This document shows, piece after piece, positions 1 to 9,324 of a DNA stretch of 64,000 nucleotides; within the stretch, counting starts at the first letter, position 1, and every line of letters starts with the position of its first letter. A program made the position numbers and the translations under genes. Below the pieces are notes generated by a model. The model made no database searches. It saw nothing but the letters and a program-made list of their open reading frames with translations, and was not told where the DNA came from. The stretch spans positions 620,001 to 684,000 of the forward strand of contig NZ_FNWW01000001.1 of assembly GCF_900108515.1 (NCBI RefSeq). The letters are read 5' to 3'. The DNA comes from Halobacillus karajensis (GTDB lineage Bacteria > Bacillota > Bacilli > Bacillales > Halobacillaceae).

Positions 1-331
1 ATTGCATGTTTTCTCATGATTTTCCGATCAACAATTTACTCGGGATGATGCTCCCTTATCATACACCCAGCCTCTCCTTTTGCTCCATGCTTGCTGATTC
101 TTCCATGCCTTCCCTCTTTCCATTCTCCCGTTCCAGCTTGACGTGCGGGTTAAACACAAGAAAATACCATAGAGGCTGCCCTCTGCTATCCAGCTGTGTT
201 TTGAAGCGGGATCTGCGGCGTTCAGAAGAATATTCTTCCCCTTTCCGCCAATCCATAAGCAGATCTTTCGTCAAAAATGAATCAGAGTCACAGGGAGGCG
301 ATGGTGGTGCTCTGCCCTGTTGGATACAAAA

Positions 332-359
332 AAGCTGACCGGACAATACCGGTCAGCTT
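332..359 (-). terminator. Terminator of the riboflavin operon
   Basis: Perfect 11-bp inverted repeat (AAGCTGACCGG at 332-342 and its complement at 349-359, loop of 6). On the minus strand it is followed by a run of T. It lies just past the ribH stop at 367, so the operon ends after ribH. Confidence 0.9.
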
Positions 360-366
360 GATTTAT

Positions 367-834
367 TTATTCGAAGTTTTTAAGCAGTGTGGCCATTTCA
401 ATAGCAGCTGTTGCTGCTTCCCAGCCTTTGTTCCCTGCTTTCGTTCCTGCACGCTCGATCGCCTGTTCAATCGTGTCGGTTGTGATAACACCAAAGATAA
501 CAGGGATCCCACTTTGTTGAGATGCCTGTGAAACACCCTTTGCTGCTTCATTACATACATAATCAAAGTGTGGAGTAGATCCCCGAATGACGGCCCCTAA
601 AGTCACAACGGCATCATATTTCCCGGATTCCGCCATCTTACTTGCCACAAGAGGGATTTCAAAAGCTCCTGGTACGTAAGCCACTTCCACATCATTCAGC
701 TCCACACCATGGCGCTTGAATGCGTCTACCGCTCCTTCATAAAGCTTTCCTGTAATAAAGTCATTAAATCTACCAACAACGATCCCTACTTTTAATCCTG
801 TTCCTACGAGATTTCCTTCCAATGTTTTAACCAT
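367..834 (-). CDS. ribH: 6,7-dimethyl-8-ribityllumazine synthase (RibH)
   Basis: Condenses 5-amino-6-ribitylamino-uracil with 3,4-dihydroxy-2-butanone 4-phosphate to make lumazine, the penultimate step of riboflavin synthesis; the family assembles as a cytosolic 60-mer shell. The 155-residue protein has the usual length and the family motifs GRFN near residue 21, VPGAFEIP near 54, and [14 protein letters not shown] near 80, whose His is the catalytic proton donor. It is the last gene of the operon, 16 bases after ribBA, and is followed at once by a strong terminator. B. subtilis has ribT at this place; here nothing follows before the terminator. Confidence 0.97.
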   Translation of the reverse strand: MVKTLEGNLVGTGLKVGIVVGRFNDFITGKLYEGAVDAFKRHGVELNDVEVAYVPGAFEIPLVASKMAESGKYDAVVTLGAVIRGSTPHFDYVCNEAAKGVSQASQQSGIPVIFGVITTDTIEQAIERAGTKAGNKGWEAATAAIEMATLLKNFE

Positions 835-850
835 AAATTCTACTTCCTTT

Positions 851-2047
851 CTAGTAGTGGAATAAGTGCCCCATTTTAGATTGTTTTGTTTTTAAATATC
901 GTTCGTTTTCTTTTCTGGATTCCATTTGGATCGGTACACGCTCTACCACTTCTAAACCAAAACCTCCAAGTCCAGAGATTTTCTTCGGATTATTCGTAAG
1001 CAGTCGCAGCTTTGTAATTCCAAGGTTTTTCAAAATCTGCGCCCCGACTCCGTAATCCCTTAAGTCCGGACCAAATCCAAGTTTTTCATTGGCTTCAACT
1101 GTATCCAATCCTTCTTCTTGCAATTTATAGGCCTGAAGTTTGTTCATTAGCCCGATCCCACGGCCTTCTTGACGCATATACAGGAGTACACCACTGCCAT
1201 TCTCCGATATCTGTCTAAGAGCATTGTGCAGCTGCGGCCCACAATCACAGCGGTATGAACCAAATACATCCCCTGTTAAACATTCCGAATGCACACGGAC
1301 AAGTGTAGGTTCATCCGGATTTATTTCTCCCTTAACTAAAGCAATATGGTCTTTGGAGTCAATATCGTTCGAAAAACCAACTGCGCGGAAATCACCATAT
1401 TCAGTCGGCATTTTAACCTCGACTTCACGCTTAACGTGATTTTCCTTTTTATGACGATATTGAATGAGATCGGCGATGGTAATCATCGGGATATCAAATT
1501 CATCCGCCATTTTTCGAAGGTCAGGGACGCGGGCCATCGTTCCGTCATCCTTGATAATTTCACAAATGACCCCGGCAGGACGAGCACCAGCAAGCGTTGC
1601 AAGATCAACCGAAGCTTCTGTGTGTCCTGCCCTCCGCAGTACTCCCCCTTCTTTTGCGATCAAAGGGAAAATGTGTCCTGGTTTTTGGAAATCCCCTGCT
1701 GTTGTTTCGGGATTCAACATTTCCTTAATGGTTAAGGCTCTTTCATCTGCTGAAATGCCTGTTGTAGTATCTTTGTGATCTATACTTACCGTAAATGCCG
1801 TCTGGTTCGGATCGGAATTATTATCGACCATCGGCATTAATTCTAAGGCTCTTGCCAGTTCATCTGTAACGGGTGTACAGACAAGTCCCCGCCCATACTT
1901 AATCATAAAGTTAATCATCTCAGGTGAAGCATATTCTGCAATACCGACTAAATCCCCTTCATTCTCACGGTCCTCATCATCACAAACGATGACCAGTTTT
2001 CCCTGCTTCAAATCTTCTATCGCTTTTTCTACTGAATCAAACATCAT
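851..2047 (-). CDS. ribBA: Bifunctional 3,4-dihydroxy-2-butanone 4-phosphate synthase / GTP cyclohydrolase II
   Basis: Feeds both branches of riboflavin synthesis: the N-terminal half (about 1-200) makes dihydroxybutanone phosphate from ribulose 5-phosphate, and the C-terminal half opens GTP. The N-terminal domain shows the acidic metal loop [10 protein letters not shown] near residue 23 and HTEASVDLA near 142. The C-terminal domain has the zinc ligands in [15 protein letters not shown] near 256 and the RQEGRGIGL motif near 293. At 398 residues it has the normal fused length. It lies between ribE (9 bases) and ribH (16 bases) and should be co-transcribed with them under the FMN riboswitch. 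In B. subtilis the equivalent gene is called ribA. Confidence 0.97.
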   Translation of the reverse strand: MMFDSVEKAIEDLKQGKLVIVCDDEDRENEGDLVGIAEYASPEMINFMIKYGRGLVCTPVTDELARALELMPMVDNNSDPNQTAFTVSIDHKDTTTGISADERALTIKEMLNPETTAGDFQKPGHIFPLIAKEGGVLRRAGHTEASVDLATLAGARPAGVICEIIKDDGTMARVPDLRKMADEFDIPMITIADLIQYRHKKENHVKREVEVKMPTEYGDFRAVGFSNDIDSKDHIALVKGEINPDEPTLVRVHSECLTGDVFGSYRCDCGPQLHNALRQISENGSGVLLYMRQEGRGIGLMNKLQAYKLQEEGLDTVEANEKLGFGPDLRDYGVGAQILKNLGITKLRLLTNNPKKISGLGGFGLEVVERVPIQMESRKENERYLKTKQSKMGHLFHY

Positions 2048-2056
2048 TTCACCCTC

Positions 2057-2707
2057 TTATGCAAAGCCATTGTCAGAAAGAAACTGTTTGGAAAGTTTCG
2101 ACTTCGGCTCTTCTTTATTTTGCCCGCTCAAGAAATGAGCTACATACTTTCCTATCATATCGCACTCAATATTCACCGTATCTCCAGGTCCTTTGCCTCC
2201 CAGCACCGTGTGCTCCATCGTATGTGGAATAAGAGAAATCGTCACCTTAGACTCTTGCACCCCGAACACTGTCAATGAAGTACCATCCACAGCAATCGAA
2301 CCTTTATAAACAAAGTATTGAATAAGTTCTTCAGATAATTCAATTTCATAATATACCGCATTCGATTCGGGATTTTTGGAGACAATCTTGCCCGTACCAT
2401 CAATGTGACCTGATACTAAGTGACCTCCAAACCGACCGCCTGCAGCCATAGCTCTTTCTAAGTTAACAGGATCGCCCTGCTGCAGTTCATGAATATTCGT
2501 GGCCCGGTATGTTTCAGGCATAACGTCAAAGGACACCGCCTGATCTGTATAACTAGTAACAGTCAAACAAACACCGTTCACGGATATACTATCTCCAAGA
2601 TTTACATCTGTGAGTATATCTGATGCAGCGACTTTCACTTCAAGAGCCTCTGTTTTATTCTTCACGCTCTTCAACGTTCCTATTTCTTCTACAATCCCTG
2701 TAAACAT
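2057..2707 (-). CDS. ribE: Riboflavin synthase alpha subunit
   Basis: Dismutates two lumazine molecules to riboflavin and 5-amino-6-ribitylamino-uracil. The 216-residue protein has the tandem lumazine-binding barrels typical of the trimeric enzyme. Repeat one has MFTGIVEEIG at the N terminus and SVNGVCLTV near 42; repeat two has GGHLVSGHIDGTG near 94 and DGTSLTV near 141. The start codon overlaps the ribD stop as TAATG, which predicts translational coupling. A short polar tail of about 16 residues after the second barrel is common in this family. Confidence 0.96.
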   Translation of the reverse strand: MFTGIVEEIGTLKSVKNKTEALEVKVAASDILTDVNLGDSISVNGVCLTVTSYTDQAVSFDVMPETYRATNIHELQQGDPVNLERAMAAGGRFGGHLVSGHIDGTGKIVSKNPESNAVYYEIELSEELIQYFVYKGSIAVDGTSLTVFGVQESKVTISLIPHTMEHTVLGGKGPGDTVNIECDMIGKYVAHFLSGQNKEEPKSKLSKQFLSDNGFA

Positions 2708-3804
2708 TAGGACTCTCCTTTTCTTACAGAAACAATTTTTATATCATCGCCCATTTTTTCCGTCGAAACGATAACGAAGGCGCGCGCATTTTTCAATTGC
2801 TGAATACCTTCTCCGCCAACAGGAGTCAAGGCTTCTTTCCCTCCGATCAGTTTCGGAGCCATATAAGTGATCGTTTCATCCACTTTTCCAGCTCTTACAA
2901 AAGCATCAGCAATCGTTGCTCCTCCTTCAACTAAAAGAGAGGTTACTTTATGCTCGCCCAAATATTGAAGAACCTCATCTATTGAAACTTGATCATTTTC
3001 TAAAGAGATGATACGTACGTGCTCATACTTCTCGTAAAGTTCTTCACGTTCTTTCCCTACCTTTGCTCCCACGAAAATCCAGGTCGGAGCTTGATCGTCC
3101 TGGATAAGCTGCGACGAAGGCGGCGTTTTCAAGTGGGTATCCAAGATAATCCGGATAGGGTGGCGACCATTGCCATCTATTCTTGTTGTTAGTTTAGGGT
3201 TATCCATAAGTACGGTGTTGATTCCGACCAAAATGGCATCCGATTGATGACGATAAAGATGACCATCTTTACGCGCTTCCTCACCGGTGATCCATTGGCT
3301 TTCCCCTGTAGACGTTGCTATCTTCCCATCAAGACTCATGGCAGTCTTCAACCGAACGTAAGGTTGTTTGGTTTGAATGTAATGGAAGAAAGATCGATTT
3401 AACTGATCCGCTTCTTCTTTCAAAACCTGTGTCTTTACTTCAAGCCCATTCTCCTTCATCATACGAATGCCTCTACCGGAAACTTTCGGGTTCGGGTCCT
3501 CAGAGGCAATGACTGCTCGATGGATACCAGCCTTAATGACAGCTTCCGCACAAGGTGGCGTCTGACCATAATGACTACATGGTTCTAATGTGACATAGAT
3601 TTCAGCCCCTATGGCTTTATCACCTGCCATCCGAAGCGCATGTATTTCAGCATGGGGTTCACCAGCCTTCACATGGACGCCTACACCAACCACCTGGTTT
3701 CGATTAACAACTATAGCTGCAACAGCTGGATTAGGGCTTGTCTGTCCTACCGTTTCCTTAGCCATCTCTATTGCCATCTGCATATATCTTTCGTCACGGT
3801 CCAT
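2707..3804 (-). CDS. ribD: Bifunctional riboflavin deaminase/reductase (RibD)
   Basis: Carries out the deamination and the side-chain reduction of the pyrimidine intermediate. Residues 1-145 form a cytidine-deaminase-like zinc domain with HAEIHAL near 51 and PCSHYGQTPPC near 75. Residues 150-365 form the NADPH-dependent reductase, with KTAMSLDGKIA near 154 and LVEGGATI near 291. The length of 365 is normal. It is the first gene of the operon, and the FMN riboswitch and leader terminator lie immediately upstream, so riboflavin supply controls the whole operon. Confidence 0.96.
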   Translation of the reverse strand: MDRDERYMQMAIEMAKETVGQTSPNPAVAAIVVNRNQVVGVGVHVKAGEPHAEIHALRMAGDKAIGAEIYVTLEPCSHYGQTPPCAEAVIKAGIHRAVIASEDPNPKVSGRGIRMMKENGLEVKTQVLKEEADQLNRSFFHYIQTKQPYVRLKTAMSLDGKIATSTGESQWITGEEARKDGHLYRHQSDAILVGINTVLMDNPKLTTRIDGNGRHPIRIILDTHLKTPPSSQLIQDDQAPTWIFVGAKVGKEREELYEKYEHVRIISLENDQVSIDEVLQYLGEHKVTSLLVEGGATIADAFVRAGKVDETITYMAPKLIGGKEALTPVGGEGIQQLKNARAFVIVSTEKMGDDIKIVSVRKGES

Positions 3805-3837
3805 CCTTTACACACCACCCTTAATGGTAATCCCAAT

Positions 3838-3871
3838 AAAAAAAACCTGAAGAAGACATACTTCTCCAGGG
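3838..3871 (-). terminator. Leader terminator controlled by the FMN riboswitch
   Basis: On the minus strand CCTGGAGAAG pairs with CTTCTTCAGG across a 5-base loop (one mismatch) and is followed by eight T. It lies between the aptamer and ribD, so it is the likely expression platform: FMN binding should favour this hairpin and stop transcription before ribD. Confidence 0.85.
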
Positions 3872-3941
3872 TCATTAACGTAAATCGCGTACACTTAAAA
3901 AAGGGCACACGCTACTTGCGCTTTGTACCTTTACGTTTCTA

Positions 3942-4090
3942 TAACCTTCTCCCATCCAGACTTTAACTGTCGGCTTTGGATTTTCACCAAATCAGGGAAA
4001 ACCGTGCTTTACACTGGTCTTCCGTCGCGGGCTTGGAGCATTTGCTCATTACCGCCGGCTGGGATTTTCACCCGACCCCGAAGGCTTCTA
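3942..4090 (-). promoter_or_regulatory. FMN riboswitch (RFN element)
   Basis: Read on the minus strand, the segment carries the conserved RFN blocks in order: CTTCGGGGTCGGGTGAAAAT, CCGGCGGTAATGAGC, AGCCCGCGA, TGATTTGGTGAAAATCCAA and AGCCGACAGTTAAAGTCTGG, closed by GATGGGAGAAGG. The order and spacing match the six-stem FMN aptamer. It sits about 140 bases upstream of ribD. Confidence 0.95.
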
Positions 4091-4110
4091 TATTCTGTTG
4101 TTCTATTATT

Positions 4111-4139
4111 AATATATACGAAATGCGATAAACTCGCAA
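4111..4139 (-). promoter_or_regulatory. Promoter of the riboflavin operon
   Basis: On the minus strand TTGCGA (-35) and TATATT (-10) are separated by 17 bases. The expected start, about 7 bases further on, falls just before the riboswitch aptamer, which fits a sigma-A promoter for the rib leader. Confidence 0.7.
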
Positions 4140-4814
4140 TCCATTAGGTTTGAGTTTGGACATTTTCGGATTGTTTAGGAAGAAAAATAATCGTTGTTGA
4201 CGTGTTTGGTCAACAATTCGTCAACCAAAATGACCAACAGCTTAGAAGGCTGTTGGAGTGCGCATGAATAAACTTTTGAGGATGGTTGTACCAGCAAATT
4301 ATGTCTTATATCCCCCTCATACTACCAAGGGTTTTCAAAATATTGGATATAAATCAATAATATTCACAAATAAGAAGCTCCCCCTTTAAAGGATAAGCTC
4401 CCCATACAGTAAGACTCGAAATCGATCTAATCTAAACTCATTACTTCAAACAATGGACTCCAGATCATTCTATCTTTCAAGTTATTTTTTACTTTTCCGA
4501 GAGAAGAAAGCTTCCCAATACGTCTATTCAGGTGGGAATCGCCTGCAAAACGCGGATAGTGTACGCTAAGGATAAAGTCCCTTACCATCCTTTATCTCGA
4601 CTACATAATGGTCATCATCAAGTTTAAATTCAACAACTTCTCCTTTTCCTTCCTCTGAGTAAACAGAGTCACAAAGACCTCAAGGAATACTGAATTTCTA
4701 TCACGTTGTAAATCATAAGTCCCACTTAAACCTTTAGTTCAAATATCCTCGTTTGAATTAGCACATTTTGGGAACACTTTCCTTGAATTCGATTTTAATC
4801 AAGGAGGCGTTTCT
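4140..4814. other. Gene-poor stretch at the left edge of the accessory island
   Basis: No intact gene is visible. A perfect 8-bp hairpin (CCAACAGC...GCTGTTGG) lies at 4234-4256, and the first copy of the island repeat core lies at 4396-4430. On the minus strand, about 4570-4740 holds an open fragment ending in KGEVVEFKLDDDHYVVEI and a stop. It reads like the C-terminal end of a small lost protein, but no start or ribosome binding site remains. Confidence 0.45.
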
Positions 4815-5330
4815 ATGAAAAAGTATTACCTGTTTAGCATCATCCTGGCCCTTGGCTTTATTTTAGGAGCTTGCGGATCATCCGACAGTCAAGACAACTC
4901 TAAAGATAACTCTGATTCTACAGAGCAGACAAGTGAACAGGACAGTGAAGCCACTAGTGGAAATGCGGATAGTTCTGAAGGGTCCTCCGAGGAAAATGGC
5001 AACAGTGATAAAGAAATCGATAGCGACCTGTCATCTGGCATTGACACGGTCATTGCATCTGTTGAAGCTTTGGATTCCAGCTTAAAAGACTCCGCTGATG
5101 TAAACACATTAAATGAAAAAGGGAAAAAACTGGAAGAAGATTGGGACAGCATCGAAAAGAAAGTTGAGGAACAGTTCCCGGATCAATATGAGAAAATAGA
5201 GAAAAGCCTTTACCCACTTATTAATGAAGCTAAAAAAGATGAACCTGATGTAGAAAAAATGAAAGAATTAGTGGAGCCTACTATAGACAGCCTGAATGAA
5301 TTGAAGCAGAGTATTAGTTCTGAGGGCTAA
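4815..5330 (+). CDS. Putative lipoprotein with acidic low-complexity linker
   Basis: The 171-residue protein begins with a type II signal peptide: MKKYYLF, a hydrophobic core, then the lipobox LGAC with the lipidated Cys near residue 20. Residues 22-75 are almost entirely Ser, Asp, Glu, Asn and Gly, as expected of a flexible stalk, and strongly acidic as in salt-adapted bacteria. Residues 78-171 look helical and charged, and may form a small bundle. The start has AAGGAGG 8 bases upstream. I do not recognise the family. It is one of the few plus-strand genes of the island and has no obvious partner gene. Confidence 0.8.
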   Translation: MKKYYLFSIILALGFILGACGSSDSQDNSKDNSDSTEQTSEQDSEATSGNADSSEGSSEENGNSDKEIDSDLSSGIDTVIASVEALDSSLKDSADVNTLNEKGKKLEEDWDSIEKKVEEQFPDQYEKIEKSLYPLINEAKKDEPDVEKMKELVEPTIDSLNELKQSISSEG

Positions 5331-5506
5331 GTAATATCATATGGGTGCGAACCTCAAATAAAGACTGCCCCCAGTGCTCTTGGTCACAAGAAGCTAGACA
5401 CGACCAGAAGTTAATTAGTTAATTTAGAAGGAAATATTCTAGTAAGAATCATGCAGCACACGCTTGGAAAGGTTCTTCTTTCCTCCGGTCCATAAATAAA
5501 GTAAAA

Positions 5507-5539
5507 AGCAACCCTTCCGATTAACCAGGAAAGGTTGCT
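5507..5539 (-). terminator. Intrinsic terminator
   Basis: AGCAACCCTTCC at 5507-5518 pairs with GGAAAGGTTGCT at 5528-5539 (one wobble) and is followed by T on the minus strand. It lies just past the short broken minus-strand gene at 5560-5685, which supports that remnant having once been a transcribed gene. Confidence 0.75.
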
Positions 5540-5559
5540 TTCCTCCCTTTTGAAATTTA

Positions 5560-5685
5560 TTAATTTCCAACAATATGACGACCTGTGTAGTTAGAAACGA
5601 TACCACCTCCATTATCCATAATTTTCCACTATTTCTCGACTTGCTGCAGAATGGTTTCACCATCGACGACACCCTTGTGAGCCAT
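5560..5685 (-). pseudogene. Very short reading frame with an in-frame amber stop
   Basis: From ATG at 5685 the frame reads MAHKGVVDGETILQQVEK, then TAG, then WKIMDNGGGIVSNYTGRHIV, G, N and a final stop, 42 codons in all. The protein-like character of both halves in one frame, and the terminator just beyond, suggest a small gene inactivated by one nonsense change. I see no good ribosome binding site and do not recognise the family. It could also be the 3' remnant of a longer gene. Confidence 0.4.
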
Positions 5686-5789
5686 GTATATAATTGATGA
5701 TATTAATGAATTGCCCCTTTTAGCTTAATTAAACGTAATTTATATACAAGTCATGTGGTGAGTTTAACGATGTTCATTCAGCTTCTTCT

Positions 5790-5940
5790 TCAATACTAAA
5801 GGCACCTATCGAATCTACTGAAAGAGATAGATGCCCTAGCTGAAGAGTTTGATGAATATGAAATTATCCAATCAATTCCCGGTATTCCTTCTATTAGCTG
5901 GTATTCTTGAAGATACGATATCGAGATAATTAGACAAATA
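5790..5940 (+). pseudogene. Remnant of an IS110-family transposase
   Basis: One plus frame reads NLLKEIDALAEEFDEYEI followed by IQSIPGI and soon a stop; a neighbouring frame continues AGILEDTISR. IS110 transposases carry a similar SIPGIG...AxxLxAEIGDIxRF block in their second domain. Only about 50 codons survive, with at least one frameshift, and no ends can be seen. Confidence 0.5.
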
Positions 5941-5987
5941 ACACAACTTATTTTTGTAAAACGCTAACAGAAATAAGCATTCGGAGT

Positions 5988-6455
5988 TTACAACAAATAT
6001 TTTTCTATGATTAATTTAGCCCTTTCATCGATGTTTATTGGTAATTTATCTATCGCGAAGTATTTCAAATTTATACTCTCTCCGTCGCCAATCGTTAGTT
6101 CTCCATATGTATCAAGTGCTTGATAAATGCTTATAACGTTATAAACCTCATCACCATTTGGATATTTAAAGTAAAGTTCCTCCCCAGACAATATATCAAT
6201 GAACTTAAAGTTATCAGCTCTTAGTCCTGTTTCTTCAAAGAGCTCCCTTGCAGCTGTTTGTTCCAATTTTTCTCCGGGCTCCACAGCCCCTCCAGGTAAT
6301 CCCCATTCTTCAGTATCTGAACGATGTTGTAGTAAAAGCATATTAGAATCATTAAATACAAGTACAGTAGATCCTGTCAAAATCAAGGGATTACTACCAA
6401 TCAATTTTCTGATTTCCATAGTGTAATCTGAGATATAAATCACCTTTTCCTTCAA
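5988..6455 (-). CDS. NUDIX hydrolase
   Basis: A 155-residue pyrophosphohydrolase of the MutT/NUDIX fold. The NUDIX box is clear: GGAVEPGEKLEQTAARELFE then ETG, near residues 55-77, with the REL..EE metal-binding glutamates intact. Preceding WGLPGG and QHRSD fit ADP-ribose or nucleotide-sugar subfamilies, but the substrate cannot be told from sequence. The chosen start is TTG with AAGGA about 8 bases upstream; a later start is possible. The gene lies directly after the 3' end of the group II intron, on the same strand, and is the leftmost intact minus-strand gene of the island. Confidence 0.9.
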   Translation of the reverse strand: MKEKVIYISDYTMEIRKLIGSNPLILTGSTVLVFNDSNMLLLQHRSDTEEWGLPGGAVEPGEKLEQTAARELFEETGLRADNFKFIDILSGEELYFKYPNGDEVYNVISIYQALDTYGELTIGDGESINLKYFAIDKLPINIDERAKLIIEKYLL

Positions 6456-6511
6456 ATTTAATTTCCTTAAGGGAAAAAAGCCGATTATTTATTACAAAAG
6501 AAATGTTAGCA

Positions 6512-9126
6512 ATAGGTAAGCGTTTGAAGTCATCTCCGGCTTTTCCCCTGCTCCACACCTTGGACGTGCTAGTTTTCCCAGCATCCGGCGTTCCATCTAA
6601 AGTTATGTACTACATTATAAGTTCCTTTGTTACTCTTCAAGACTGGATGCTTCGATCCCTTCCACCCCACATATCTTTCGGTATTGATTGATTTTGTCTA
6701 AGATCAATCGATTCTGTGGTAACTTTTCAAGGTGAAGCTTTATTTTCTCTATATCTTTCATATGGATAAGTCGATGAATATCTTTATGAAGTATACGGAG
6801 ATTATGAAATTGATCCGAACCTCCTTGGTTCCTGGGCACGTAATGATGACAGTGAACGTCTGACGCATGGAGATACTAGCCTGTAACTTCGCATTTTCCC
6901 ATTTTCATACTATATCGACTAATACGATTGTCCAGATATTCGACACTTCGATTCGGTAGAGAAGACTTCATTAAATGTCCAATTTCTTTCTGTATATCAG
7001 GGCGGAGACTTTTATACATCTGATCTCTGCCTTTCTTTGTGTAAAGCGAAAGCTTTGGACTGAAGTTCATCGTATGAAATGTTTTAACATTGCCGATGGG
7101 GAACAAATACGTACCATTGATATAGATCGTTTTCGTTCCTAAGCTAAAGGTTCTCTTATAAAAAGGCGGTGGCTGAAAAGGATGTTTTAGCGTTCCAACC
7201 GGTCGAAGACGGTTCACTAAAAATGGTTTCAGATCGTAAGCAAGACGTGAGAACACAAGACTTACATGAGTCGCTCGCTTAAAGTATTGGTGAAGTCCCT
7301 AAACAAAACTATTATAACGATGAATATTCTCAGCAGAAGGTGAGCTTTTTCGCTTCCTGTTTGATTTTCTCGCTTTTTGAAGAAATGACCCCAGTATGGG
7401 CCACTCGTTTCTTACCCTTTTTATTCGCACGAATGGTGAACCCTAAGAACTCTGATTCTCGTTTTCTCAAGTTTACAATTTGAGATTTTTCTGGAGAGAT
7501 GTCCAGCTTTAAGCGCTCTTTAAGGTATAGACGTACCGCATGGTACCACTTTTGCGCTGTCCTTCCATCCCGGCATAGAATTTTAAAATCATCAGCATAT
7601 CTGACCAGGTATCCTTGTTTCAAGTTCGTTTGTTTTCTCGCTCGCCTTCTGGCATCATCTGAACTGTAAGATTTCGCCAGAGGAAATACTTCCCACTGAC
7701 CCGCAACCCATTGATCTAAGTCGTTTAAAACCACATTTGAAAGAAGGGGAGATAAAATTCCACCTTGAGGCGAACCCTCCTCCGGTATTCCTTCTCCATC
7801 AATTTCCGACTTGATCATTTTAGAAATACAAGCTAGTACCTTACGGTCTTGAATACCGATATTCCAGAGTTGCTTCTTTAATAGACGATGGTTCACATTA
7901 TCAAAGAAACTTTTAATATCTACATCAACGACGTAATGAAGTTGACCTTGATTAATCAAAGATTGTATCCTTGCCATAGCATGATGAGCAGACCGGAGAG
8001 GTCTGAAGCCGTAGCTATGTTTAAAGAATTGAGATTCTACAATCGGTTCGAGAACTTGTTTGAAGCATTGTTGGATCACTCGATCCAAGATACATGGAAT
8101 ACCGAGAGGTCTCCATTTTCCGTTCTCTTTTTCAATCCATTCTCTTCGAACTTTCTTCGGGCGATAGTTTTGAAGTTTATTTCGGACTTCATTTACCAGA
8201 TCATTTTCTACGAGCTCTTTCATGTCATCGATGGTCTTCCCATCGGTGCCTGGTGTTTTAGAACCTTTGTTGGTTTTGATCATGCGAAAAGCGAGCAGGA
8301 TGTTTTCTCTCGATATGATGGTTTCATATAGTTGAGAAAACGTATTTCCCTGACTCGCTTTTTCATGAAGATCCGTAAAGGTCTCCGTCATATTATAATA
8401 ATCCCAGTTTCGCAGCGTTGACACTGTGGCATCCCCCCTCTGGAGTGATGTTCCCACGTTCCTACCCGATCGGTGCCATTCACGTTAGGAAAACAATCGT
8501 TTCATACTCTAGACTTAGGGCTGTTCCTCCACTTCCATTACAGAAGTCTCATCAGTCATTCCCCTACCCTCACAAGGACAAATGCTTTTCAGCATAACTT
8601 TATAGCAACCGTTTCGGGTGACAGCCTTTGATTCAACGTTCCTTGCTTTCCAAGTACCATACAACGTAGCTATCCATACTAGACGTAGATGCTTCCTTTA
8701 AGCCTGTGAGCTCGATACCGCCATCGTTCGGTATAGCGTCTTTCAGAGGGGGCAGTTTTACTCCACACCACTCACGTCATCGTAAGATGACACGTAAGTT
8801 TCCCTACGTTCGAATCTTTAGACCCTTACCTTCGGAAGTTCGTCAGTTCCTATCTCAAAGAACGATTCTCATCTTATCTAGTTTTTCAGCCGTGAGGCGT
8901 ATCCGTTGGCATACCTTAGATCTGGCTTCAGCCTTCGTTCTGCCTAATCTACCTGTGCTCCATACCCTAAGACCTGTCCGCCTTAACGCATGCAGGAGTG
9001 TTGACGGGATGGTTTCGGGAAACATGGATCCTTCATTCCCATCCTCCGTTGTACAGTTAAGATTTAATCATATAAATCTCCTGCCTTTCGCGCTATAAAA
9101 AGCGCTTATAGCAGAACTTGTCGCGC
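6512..9126 (-). mobile_element. Decayed group II intron with ORF in domain IV
   Basis: About 2.6 kb. The proposed 5' end on the minus strand is GCGCGACAAG at 9126-9117, close to the GUGYG consensus. The 3' region has a domain V-like hairpin at 6555-6591: ACGCCGGATGCT, a GAAA-containing loop, AGCA, the two-base bulge CG and TCC, with a two-base irregularity low in the stem. A domain VI-like segment follows and ends ...CTTACCTAT near 6512. The 650 bases between 8458 and 9126 would hold domains I-III. The encoded reverse transcriptase is broken, so it is probably immobile. The boundaries are estimates. Confidence 0.75.
6630..8424 (-). pseudogene. ltrA: Group II intron reverse transcriptase/maturase with HNH domain, broken
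   Basis: The reverse transcriptase part is nearly complete: KTPGTDGKTI, KWRPLGIPCILDR, SYGFRP, VVDVDIKSFFDNVNH, GSPQGGILSPLLSN and the catalytic YADD near residue 290. Domain X and a C-terminal HNH endonuclease (CEVTG...DVHCHHYVPRNQGGSD) follow only after lesions: a one-base frameshift near 7340, an amber codon at 7299-7301 and a second amber at 6876-6878. The likely start is GTG at 8424 with a GAGGGGGG site upstream. It would act in splicing and retrohoming of its own intron. The presence of an HNH domain argues against the IIC class. Confidence 0.9.
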
Positions 9127-9324
9127 GCCCCCGATACTGGACGACTTGGTTTCGAGATAAAACTCCTTTACCAAAACAGACGTATCAAACCAACAAATAG
9201 TTACGATTATTATTCATTCCTGCTTCATGAGTTTAGAAGCTATACGTAAATAGCCCCTATGCTTATGTGATTAAGGCGACTACCCTTTTAAGCAATCGCC
9301 CCCGTTTGTTTAAGAAGGGCTTAT
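9126..9324. repeat. Island repeat copies interrupted by the intron
   Basis: Plus-strand text at 9126-9160 has the C block followed by GACGACTTGGTTTCGAGATA. The intron 5' end abuts this copy. A second, longer module at 9215-9320 (GAAGCTATACGTAAATAG, TTATGTGATTAAGGCGACTA, AGCAATCGCCCCCGTTTGTT) ends 5 bases from the stop codon of the TSUP gene. Related modules recur at 13.6, 14.87 and 23.7 kb. Confidence 0.7.

Noticed and set aside
59-346. 95-codon minus-strand frame after the riboflavin operon
   Set aside because: Its TTG start lies inside the ribH terminator hairpin and has no ribosome binding site; an internal ATG is equally poor. No family recognised, so it is not called, though the 3' half looks somewhat protein-like.
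5439-5672. 77-codon minus-strand frame
   Set aside because: It runs straight through a strong terminator hairpin and is in a different frame from the more protein-like 42-codon remnant.
7888-8331. 147-codon plus-strand frame inside the intron
   Set aside because: Antisense shadow of the reverse transcriptase gene, which has clear domain motifs.
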